From the NCBI GenBank assembly GCA_023374025.1, contig SIJG01000028.1, positions 773,134-837,133 of the forward strand: a stretch of DNA of 64,000 nt, read 5' to 3'. The DNA comes from Heterodera schachtii (lineage: Eukaryota > Nematoda > Chromadorea > Rhabditida > Heteroderidae). Below are positions 47,870 to 57,207 of the stretch, one piece after another. The position numbers and the translations under genes are program-made. The notes below the pieces were generated by a model. That model was not told the DNA's origin and did no database searches. It saw only the letters and a program-made list of their open reading frames with translations. How positions within the stretch are numbered: the stretch's first letter is position 1; the number at the start of each line of letters is the position of its first letter.

Positions 47870-49770
47870 TAATGTAAATTATTGAAATTTTATTTCTTTT
47901 AAAAAAAAATTTATTTTTAAGGTAAAATTATTTTTAAATAATTATTGTGTTACTTATAAAAATTTATTTCCTCCGTTTCAAATAATGATTATGATTTTTA
48001 AATTTAAATTATTATCCGTTAATACAATTTTCTTTGAGAGCAATTAAAAATTATAGACAATGGAATTATGAAACAATCAGTAACGTAAAAACCATATAAT
48101 ATCAGTTGAAAACTATGGCATTAATAAATAATTGATTTATGACAAATTATTTAGATGTTAACATATATAAAAAACCAAATTTTGCGATTGAAATTAACAT
48201 GTAAATTAAATTTGAAAATAAATAATCGCTAAAATAAAATGCAAAGCTAAAAATTTAATAACACTAATTTCTTTTTTACATTTATTCTTGCTAATAAAAA
48301 TTCAGGAAATAATTTGTTAATAAAACTCAAAGTAGACAAAATAAACTTGATAATAAATTAAAATATTTTTAAATTACAACTGAAGATTTATTAAGAATTT
48401 GTTATTTAAATATAAAGAAAAAATAAAAATAAATGAAAAATAAAATATAGGACTAAAAAACTTATTTTTAAATATACAAAAGTTCGTAAATGCAAAATGG
48501 AACTAAACAAACAAATATAAAAATATTTGCTTTCCCTCACAGATGAAGATATCTGCTCATACCTTGCTGAGACGAACCGAAAATAGTCTCAGTGTGGACG
48601 AACCGAAAATGGTCTCAGTGTCAATAAAAATATTAAATTTAATTATACAATTCAATTCGGTCTCGAAAAAATAATTTTAATTAGACAATTATTTAAAAAA
48701 ATAAACTAAAATAAAAACTTTCCACCTTTGAATCCACAAATTAAATGGCAAGTAAGCTTACTTATTGTGCCTTTTCATGGAACAAAATTTAGCATTTATT
48801 TATAGTAGAATATTTTAAGAAAAAACATTGAAGAAAAGTTGAACCTCGAAATTAGATTATTGTTTTTTAAAATTTTTAAATTGTCATTAATATTCAAATT
48901 AAAAAATTGCTTTAAAATAATTACATTTAAATGTTATTACTTATAGAGGCAATAATTTTTTTTTTCGGCTATTTATTGAACATTTTTGATTAATGTATAA
49001 TTTTTTCCATCATAAAAATCAAAAGCTACTTTTTTATTTAATTTATTTTTAATAAAATAATTTTTCATGAAATCTTTTGTTTTTTTGTTGAATTATGTTT
49101 GTTTATGTAAAGAAAAATCTAAATCACCATCACAATAATTAATTGTATTATATTTAATTATTTATCTTATTATCTGAATAATCTACTTTTTTAAAATTCA
49201 AACAAATTCTTTAAATTGGTTTTACAATAAAAACACAATTTAATTAAATGATTTTGGCTTTTAGAGATTATCTAAATATGATAATTAAGTTTTTGAAATT
49301 TTCCTATAGTGATTTTGAAAAAGAATTCACTTTTAAAATCATAATCATAATGCAGTTTCTAATACGAGTGAATCTTAATACTTTTTTATCGGATTTTTAT
49401 ATTAATTTTTCTCTTAATTGTTATTTTGTTTCTTGAATTATTTAATTATTTGCTCAAAGAAAGCACGAAATTTTACTTGAAATCATAATCAATTAAATAT
49501 ATTTTTGCTTTATTGTTTCTACTCTGGCTATGGAAAAATGATGTCAAGGTATTTTTTAAATTAGTAAATTAATTTAACTTTTACATTATATATTTAGATG
49601 GAAAATAACTTATGTATTATCTCAACTTTTTACATATTATCTTGACTATGGTTCTTTGTTTGTGTTCATAGGTTGCGACGACAAAAGAATCGCATTTTTA
49701 AAAATATTAAAAAATTTGAAGATGTGTTGTTAAATAATTTATTTTATCTAATTAACTGAAAATCAATTCT
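47870..49770. other. A/T-rich stretch; one 26-bp tandem duplication
   Basis: Holds the 26-bp duplication at 48571-48622. A weak exon-like spot follows TTCATAG at 49672. No gene is supported. Confidence 0.35.
48571..48622. repeat. 26-bp unit in two tandem copies
   Basis: The unit begins GACGAACCGAAAAT and ends GTCTCAGTGT. The copies differ at two positions. G/C richer than the flanks. Confidence 0.85.
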
Positions 49771-50046
49771 ATTCTATAGGGTTCGAGCCCCGCCCCCGCC
49801 CCCGCCCCCGTCCCCGGGGACGAGACAGGTTTTTGGGGCTCACCCCCGTCCCCGTGATTCAGACCCCCGCATCCCCCGCCCCCGCGACCTTCACCCCCGC
49901 GGGGGCGCGGGGGTGAAAAATACACCCCTGAGAATGACATATTCGTGGATAAAAGGCAAAAAATTTATAAATTTTGAATTTTTTTTATCCAAACTTGACA
50001 AATTTTATGAAATAAAGAGAATTTTATTTTCATTTTTAAATATATT

Positions 50047-50112
50047 TGTGGACTAGTGGTTAGTCCTTCAACATTAAAATCCTTTTTGTTATGAGTTCGA
50101 CACCGGCTGACG
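50047..50112 (+). repeat. tRNA-like segment in element C
   Basis: GGACTAGTGGTTAGTCC looks like an A box of tRNA-Asp/Glu type. GAGTTCGACACCGG, 40 bases further, looks like a B box. The spacing fits a tRNA-derived pol III promoter, but acceptor-stem pairing is not evident. Confidence 0.5.
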
Positions 50113-50284
50113 TTTTCTTTTTTATTTTTTTTCCAATTAACACAGGGTTTTTCTTTATGTTCTTATTTCTAAGAAATGTTTTTATTTGTGGTAATAATGC
50201 ATTATTTTCAACTAAAATAGGCAAATTTTTGAAAAATTTGGCTAATTTCTAGCAAAATTCACATATCCTTAAAGAAAAATTTTC

Positions 50285-50310
50285 CCGGCGGCGCCTACCG
50301 GCACCGCCGG
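50285..50310. repeat. Shared hairpin module in element C
   Basis: Stem arms CCGGCGGCGCC / GGCACCGCCGG around a short loop, preceded by AAAAATTTTC. It is followed by ACCTCTCTC and, about 30 bases later, AAGTTTTTTGAAAAA as in the copies at 1523 and 50949. Confidence 0.8.
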
Positions 50311-50790
50311 ACCTCTCTCATCGCGCATTCACCAAGTTTTTTGAAAAAATGTGCCGCAAAAAATGTTAAAAATCTGATTTAGTGATCCCGAATGCACTGA
50401 ATTTTACGATTTGCTTATTTCCTCCCCAAAAGAACGAATAAATTGTAAAAATATTTGAAGCAATTTTGCAACTCTGGATTAATAGACAAAAAGACCCATA
50501 AAAATTGACTATTTTTGGCATATTTGTAATCCCTAAATTTGGTCATTTTTTAGACAAAATCTGTGCAATTATACCAAAAAGAATTAAATCGAGGCGATAT
50601 ATAGAATAAAGCAGAGATGCGATCTCAAAATTTTGAAAATCCTCATTTATGCCATAAAAAATCCTCATTTGCCACTAAAATACCTCAAAAAAATCCTCAT
50701 TTTCTTAAAAATTAGTCCAGAATCGCAAACTTGGATCGTAAAATTGGTGATTTTTGGTAAAAATCTATAACTAATCTTATTAAAAACCTC

Positions 50791-50791
<1 letters not shown>

Positions 50792-50833
<42 letters not shown>
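50792..50833. repeat. Poly-A tract of 42 A
   Basis: Uninterrupted A run inside element D. It could be a retro-copy tail or slippage. The exact length is unreliable. Confidence 0.9.
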
Positions 50834-50835
<2 letters not shown>

Positions 50836-50948
50836 CGTTTTCTATTATTTTATTAATAAATTGACATCTCTTAAATTTTTGCTTTTAAATTGCTCTTTTT
50901 GTGGCGCGGTTTTCCAAAAAACTTTTCGGGAACATTGGGGGAGGAGGT

Positions 50949-50974
50949 CCGGCAGTGCCGATAGGCGCTGCCGG
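50949..50974. repeat. Shared hairpin module in element D (reverse orientation)
   Basis: Read on the minus strand it is CCGGCAGCGCC ... GGCACTGCCGG. It is followed by ACCTCCTCCCCC and TGTTCCCGAAAAG, matching the copy at 1523 base for base in the latter block. Confidence 0.8.
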
Positions 50975-51821
50975 AAAAAATTTGGAATTTTGAGTGTGAT
51001 TTGTTAACAAATTTTGTCAAAAAAATGATTTTAACTGAGGATTTCTCGAAAAAAATGTTTAAGATTTGAAGAAAAAGTACGAACATTTTGCCAAATATAC
51101 CTATTTTTCAAAAAATTATGCGTTTTTGTCACTTTTTTATCAAAAGACCACAAAAATCCTCAAATTTTCTCAAAAGACCACAAAAATCCTCAAATCCTCA
51201 TTTTTCAAAAAAATCCTCTTTGACCCTCTAAAAGACCACAAAATGAGTAAAAATACTCAGATATCGCATCTCTGGAATAAAGGAATGTGGAGCCAAACAC
51301 ATCATTCAACAAAAAAAAAAATAATTAATTTTTGTGAAATTTTTTGGAGCTAATTAAACGCAAACCCCCGCCCCCGTCCCCGGGGGCGAGTCATTTGGTC
51401 ACCCCCGCCCCGCCCCCCGCGACTCTGACCCCCGCAATCCCCCGCCCCCGTGAAAAGGCCACCCCCGCCCACGGGGCTCGAACCCTACTATTCTAGCTTA
51501 TAAAAGAATTTTAACATAAAATTCTTTACAAATTAATTATTTAATCTAAAATAATGTATTTATTAAAAAATTTAAATTTTCAAATAAAATAAAATTTTTG
51601 GTTGTTGCTTTTTATCACTTTGAAAATTAAATCTTTAGAGAGTTGTTTGGTCGATTCTTGTAAAGTACAAAATTGTCATCTTTATAAATTTATTAGCAAT
51701 TTAAATATAATTTATTAAAATATTTTTTCAAAAAATTTTTGATTTAGTTTGATTTAAAGAATTTTTATATGTAATGTTATAATTTAATCTTGCATCTAAT
51801 TTAATTTCTTAAATTTTAAAG

Positions 51822-52113
51822 CTTCGTCAAGTGATGATGTTCACAATAACCATTGTCTTTGCGGTGAGAGTTGATGAAATTGTTTATGATAAAATTATAT
51901 TTTTTCAACTTTTATGTCTGTTTTGAATTTGAGTGATGAATTAATATTTGTTGTTTAAATTTTGAGAAAATAATGATAAATTTAATCAATTATTTGCTTA
52001 AAAATAAAACCTCATTTATTTAATAACATTTTTAAAAAATTATTAAAGAATTTATTACATAGGTTTTTATCAACTTTATCCACCAAGTGGAACATGGGTT
52101 TTTATTTTTTTAA
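51822..52113 (+). CDS. Two-exon fragment of a membrane protein
   Basis: Exon 51822-51863 (donor GTGAGA) reads LRQVMMFTITIVFA. Exon 52063-52113 (acceptor TTATTACATAG) is in matching phase 0: VFINFIHQVEHGFLFF, then TAA. Together they make one hydrophobic segment. The F-x2-x-HQ-x2-H pattern recalls the second helix of Srsx receptors as in the gene at 54.8 kb (FELVHQTGHF), but the piece is too short to decide. Confidence 0.35.
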
Positions 52114-52811
52114 ATTCTTTCACAATTTTTATGCTCTACTCACAAAGTGATTTGCTTCATCGGCACATTTTTCATCCATTTATTTTATTTTTCCTGTGCC
52201 TGATCATGTCCTTTTCCGGCAACTATTTACTTGCTAGTAGTAATGGGTTACAGGGGCAGGGGTCCAGGGCCTTACCGCCATTATATAATTTTAATAATAA
52301 AAATATATTTAAACAATTATAATTAAACTGTACCAATGATTTGTTATTATAAGAAATAATTTTTGTATAATTTTTGTAAAGAATAAATACAAAAAAGCAC
52401 AACCATTAAAAATTTTCAGCAGTATAAAAGTTATTATTTTTTAAAATTTTCTGATAACTTTTTAAAAATATTAAGGATAATAATAAATTTAAAAAATCTC
52501 ATTCAAAAAGAATAAAAATAAATAAATTTAAATTCATGACGGAAAAAATAAAATAACTCTTACAAATTTAAATATAAAGTTATAAAATTTATGTGTAAAA
52601 TATGAAAAATTATTTTAACACAAAAATTTACTACAGAGACTAATATTATTAAATGGGCCAAGAAAAACAGAAAGGTAGCAGCAAAAAAGAGAATACATAA
52701 ATTAATAAAAATAACATTTATTATAATGATTTATTTTATAAAAGCCGTAAATAAAACTACACAATACAATAATAAAATAATAGATAAAATTTCATACATT
52801 AAATCACCTTC

Positions 52812-52893
52812 CTAAGTTTGTGTATCGGGGTCTTGGGGATTAATTTCCATGGCGTAATGCAATGGCAAATTGAACAATATCACCAAGCCGTAA
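52812..52893 (-). CDS. Candidate terminal exon, unknown protein
   Basis: Minus frame GLVILFNLPLHYAMEI, then NPQDPDTQT and TAG at 52812-52814. A second minus frame (MLRLGDIVQFAIALRHGN) is also open. No clear acceptor for the first frame. Confidence 0.3.
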
Positions 52894-53372
52894 CATTTTT
52901 AGTAAAATTTGACTAATCATAATACAAAAATATCAGTTTTTAAAAGAAAACATTATTTTAAAAAACAAAATCTTAAATGTTTCATTTTATTTTATAAATA
53001 AAAGGTCAAATAATGTTAATTTCTCTTTAAATTCTTTGAAATTAAAAACAAAAATAATATGGCACTGGTTTTAACGAACTTTTTATTTATTTGGGAAGCA
53101 TAGTTTAATCTTAAAATTACTATTATAAAAAATAATTTTAACATCTTTAATGTATTTACAGAAACCTAATATAATTTGTCTTCAAAAATTAAGTAACATT
53201 AATTTAGGCCAAGTTTAGATAACGAAAAAAAGGATTTTTTTTTACAAATAAACACTAATAATTAACTTTGCTTTTAAAATTTACCATTTAAATAAATAAA
53301 CGAAAATGTTTTAGGTGCTATACTGCCAAAATGGTTAATTAAACTTTTTAGAATTAAATCTAATTTTAAAGA

Positions 53373-53450
53373 TCCCAGCCCCGGGTCGGGGTTGAAACAT
53401 CGGGGTTCCGGGTCGGGGTTGCCAAATCGTTCGGGGGGGGGGGGGGGTTT
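53373..53450. mobile_element. Solo G/C-rich subterminal array, probable element fragment
   Basis: Words CGGGGTT and CCGGGTC repeated, then a run of 15 G (53433-53447). It resembles the end arrays of elements A-C, but no terminus or duplication was found. Confidence 0.4.
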
Positions 53451-54807
53451 GAATTTTTGCCTAAATGAACCAGACTTATTTTCTTTTGTGTAATTTTGTA
53501 TTTTATCAGAAAATTAACATGATTTTTTATTTTTACTTCTTTTTTTTGCACCATATAAGAGCACTAATGTGCCTTTGGTTTTGTCGATAAATTAAATTAA
53601 ATTGCGGACAATCTCATTTGTCAGGAAATATTTAAAAAATCTTTAAAAAAAGTTAAAACTTTGAATAAAAGATTTGGCTTTGTTAGTTCGTCTCTTCTAA
53701 ATTTCAGAGAAAATTCGGGGATAGGAAATTTTAAAATTTTTATGATTTTTTATTTTTTGCGAAATTGTCTGCAAATGTTCCACTGCAATTTCCAAAACAT
53801 GATCCGACAATTTTTATTAATTGTTACAACTCTCCCACTCAATCTTTATTTCTTTCCTAATTAGAAATAAAATCAATTTCCTGAAGCTTCTATAAAAATA
53901 AATATTTGATTTTATTTTCATTGAGGTCATTAATTAGAAGAAGCGATAATCGAAAAGTGAAGTGCATAGAAAGTGAACCGATATGATGTATTCGTTTGAA
54001 CTGAAATGTTTTTTAATGCTTTTTAATTCTTAAAATATATTTTTTTTTAATTTGATAATTTATTTCAAAAAAAAAAATTGAAACATAAATAGAAATAAAT
54101 ACTTTAATGCATAATATTTAAATTTTGTGAGCAGAGATCAAACCCCTTAAACTTAAACTAATTGACCTTATGGTTCTGTGCCAGAATTGATCACCTAAAG
54201 AAACTAATCAAAAAATTTTATGGCCAAAATTAATAATAAATTAAATTAATTATGTCAAAGTTATATACGTATAAAGTTAGAATATCTATTTTTTAAAAAT
54301 TATTTGATATACATTTATTGTATTAAATGATTCTCAGCAATTCCGAATATTTTATGGGATGTAAAAAAATTAAATGTCATCATAAAATTTTTTTACCACA
54401 TTTCTCAGATTTAAGAAACTTCACAAACACCGACAGAAAGTGACATTTAATTATTTTGGAATTAATGTCGGTAATTTTCAATAAAATTTACAGCTGCTGA
54501 ATTTTTTTTTTCATTTCTTATTCAAATTGCTTCATTGTAACCATTAATCAAAATTTAATTGCCATATGGAATAATGTAAATTTGCGGTAAAAAGAAAAGC
54601 GTACCAAAAGATCATAAACATTTTAAATCCAGAAAAATTAATTAAATTGTAAGGTGAATGAATGTGCGCTTTTTTCAGCCAATTTCATTATTGTAATTAA
54701 CTTTGGCAAGGCATTAAATAAAACTCAATTAAAAAAGTCAAATGAATGAAACAGCGAACGAAATGGTATCATTAAAATGAAATCATTTTTAAATAATTTG
54801 AATTTAG

Positions 54808-56963
54808 CTTTATTTGGCCTTCAAAGATGTCCATCCCAGCTGGTCAATAATGGGATGCGCACTAATTTACGGACTCATCGCTACACTTGGAATCATTTTG
54901 AATTCTTCTGTCATTTTTGTGACTTTGTTAACAAAGTAAGTGTAAGCCTTGGCAATAAAATGAAATTTTAATTTTTTGAAAAACCTTAATTAGATCATTA
55001 CGTGGCACCGTCAATTACCTTTTGGCACTTTGTTCCCTTTTCGAATTGGTTCATCAAACTGGCCATTTTCTTTTTGTGTACATCGCATTTTCTGGACAGA
55101 ATTTTATTGAGTTTCGTCTGGCAACAAAAATTCTTTTCATTCCTGTGATTGGAATTGGTAATAATTTTTTTTTAAATAAGCATAAAAATTCAAAATTATT
55201 AAAAATATGCCTTACGGCGGAAATACTCCAACGATGCTTATCACTGGCATTGACCGACTGATCGGAATTGCTTTTTCCGAAATGTGAACCAAGATAAATT
55301 CAACTATTCTTTTATTATAGTAATTTTTAGTCACGCTAAGTTGAAAACGCGACTGTATCTGGCAATGATTACTGTCATTACCGTGTCATATGGATGCCTT
55401 TTCTCTGTTTTGAATTGCCAACAAGCAAAACCGGACGATGATCTAATGGTCACTGGCTCATATATAGATACCTTAAAGGTATCAATTAAAATTTTTCGTA
55501 ATTCTGATGTATTTCATAGATTTATTTGTGGAATATTTAAATGCAAATTTTCAGGGAATGTCTCAGTTTGGACCAATAACTCTTTTGCTTACTTCAATGA
55601 CTTTTATCATTTATCTCTTTCTTGGCATTACAATACGTGTAAAAGCATCAGGTAAAAACATACTAAATATGATACACCCCGTGGTGACTCGAAATGTCAA
55701 GGGTATCGATGTGGGCGAAGTGTCAAAAGTATTGATGAGGGGTGATCGGAAGAGGCGAGTCATACGGAAAATTTATTTAAATAATTTAATTAATTAATTG
55801 ATAATTGAAGAACAACCTATTAATAATAAATATATTTGGATCTATTTCAGTAAACACGACTCTACAAAAAAGAAGACCACCAAATAATTTGACAAATTTA
55901 AGGCACCGTATCTTTTTCTACAAGCACCCAATTAAGCATTCATGGTATCATTTGATAGCTCTAAGTGTCCTCTATTTGCCTGTAAAATTTCAAAAAATTT
56001 TGAGTTTCAAAGAAGTTGTAGCTAAAAATATTTAAGGAACCAATTTTTTAAATTTTCAAGCCACAACTTCTTTGAAACTCAACGAAATCTTTTAAAATTT
56101 TACAGGCAAATTGAGGACACTTAGGGCTATCAAATGATATCTTGAATGCTTAATTTGGATGCTTGTAGGAAAAGTTATGTTGCATTAAATTTGTGAAATT
56201 ATTTGATGGTCTTTTTTGTAGGGTCGTGTATAATGAAATAGAGCCATATATATTTATTATTAATAGGTTGTTATTCAATTATCAATTAATTTATTAAATT
56301 ATTAAATAAATTTTCCGTACTGAAATGACCCGCCTCTTCCGATCACCCCTCATCAATACTTTTGACACTTCGACACAGCACCGATACATCCTGGTACTTT
56401 TTACATTTATTTCTGTGCTTTTTTTTTTTTACTAATTTTGTGGGGCCTACGCTTCTTTGCTAGTCCGCCTAGAATTTTTTTTGGAAATTTCAATGAATTT
56501 TTTAATTGATTAAAATTAATAAAAATTTCCTAATAATTTTTTTAGGTTTGCCGTCCGCTGATTCGTTCAATCGTCACTTTTCGTGCCCTTTTTTGGATTA
56601 TCACCGTGAATAATCGGCGGATCTTTTGTCACAACAATTGCTTACTTTCTTGTTTCTCCCTCAATTACTTCTCCAGTCACTGCTTTTTTCTGCGGTTTAA
56701 TTTCCGCTATTCCTTGGAACATTGCCTCAACATCAAACGGACCAATTTTATATTTTACGAGGTCATTTCTTTTTTTTATTAAGTTAAAATATTAAATAAA
56801 TTTCTTTAATTTTAGTACGGAATATCGAGAGGCATTTGAAAAGGAATTTCCATTTGTGTTCAAACGAACTCCCAACCAAAATCAAGTTGCACCTCAACAA
56901 AATGGACCAAACTGTACGCTTTATCTCATCACAATCAAAAAGATTAACAGTTGTCAACCATAA
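54808..56963 (+). pseudogene. Srsx-type serpentine receptor, seven proposed exons, damaged
   Basis: Nematode chemosensory-type 7TM receptor. Proposed exons: 54808 or ATG 54850 to 54935 (helix 1, ALIYGLIATLGIILNSSVIF); 54994-55157 (helix 2, SLFELVHQTGHFLFVYIAF); about 55204-55283 (PTMLITGIDRLIGIAFSE, the helix-3 GIDRL motif in place of DRY); 55331-55478 (helix 4); 55555-55651 (helix 5); 56546-56761 (helices 6-7, PWNIASTSNGPILYF); 56816-56963 (EYREAFEKEFPFVFK tail, TAA). Most junctions agree in phase. Damage: no AG acceptor is available for intron 2, whose frame has a stop at 55183; and helix 6 (RPLIRSIVTFRALFW) and helix 7 are in different frames of one exon. Either the gene is dead or the assembly has indels. 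Intron 5 contains foldback element P2. The start is uncertain, and a further 5' exon is possible. Confidence 0.7.
55702..56387. mobile_element. Foldback/MITE P2 with about 340-bp inverted arms
   Basis: The left arm (GGCGAAGTGTCAAAAGTATT..., GGGGTGATCGGAAGAGGCG) and right arm are near-perfect inverted copies over almost the whole element. The centre near 56044 is an A/T-rich loop flanked by CAAAGAAGTTGTRGCT / AGCCACAACTTCTTTG. The right end is GACACAGCACCGA before TA. Related copies are at 679 and 18850. It encodes nothing. A TA duplication, as in Tc1/mariner-type elements, is likely but not certain. Confidence 0.85.
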
Positions 56964-57207
56964 ATGAAATTTATTATCTATTTTTTAGACTTCAATTTCT
57001 AAATTAATTAATTATTAATATTTAATTTTTTTTAAACAAATTTATTCATAATCAATAAATATTTTGTATCCAATTTTTTGTAAAGAACTTAGAATCATTT
57101 TGTTTCTCATGAATAGGGCGAGGAGCTTTAAATGAAATATATAATTTAATTTTTTATCTCAAAAATCTCCTTCTTCACCAATTTCCTTCTCTTTTTTCAT
57201 CCAGTGC

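Larger units (their letters stand above)
50612..51274. mobile_element. hAT-like element D, 663 bp, nested in element C
   Basis: Ends CAGAGATGCGATCTC (50612) and its near inverse GATATCGCATCTCTG (to 51274). A perfect 8-bp duplication GAATAAAG lies at 50604-50611 and 51275-51282. Subterminal word AAAATCCTC is repeated at both ends. The interior has a pure A run and a second copy of the hairpin module in opposite orientation to that of element C. It is non-coding, and the open frame at 51066 is made of the repeats. Confidence 0.92.
49777..51487. mobile_element. hAT-like non-autonomous element C, 1711 bp, with 8-bp target duplication
   Basis: Ends TAGGGTTCGAGCCCCG (49777) and its inverse CGGGGCTCGAACCCTA (to 51487). 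A perfect duplication CTATTCTA lies at 49769-49776 and 51488-51495. Both ends carry arrays of CCCCCG / CCCCGT words (49788-49925 and 51365-51475). The interior has a tRNA-like segment, one hairpin module and the nested element D. It encodes no transposase. Very C-rich arrays may be mis-assembled in copy number. Confidence 0.93.
52325..54800. other. A/T-rich stretch with one exon candidate and one G/C array fragment
   Basis: Apart from the entries at 52812 and 53373 no gene is supported. Confidence 0.35.

Noticed and set aside
49752..49940. Gly/Pro-rich 62-codon minus ORF
   Set aside because: Translation of the CCCCCG array at the end of element C.
51066..51353. 95-codon ORF on the plus strand
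   Set aside because: Made of the subterminal repeats of element D and crosses its right end.
52131..52322. 63-codon ORF with hydrophobic segment
   Set aside because: Possible, but no acceptor fits the upstream exons at 51822 and 52063, and the end is A/T noise. Not strong enough to list as a gene.
55805..56035. 76-codon ORF
   Set aside because: Lies in the arm and centre of foldback element P2.
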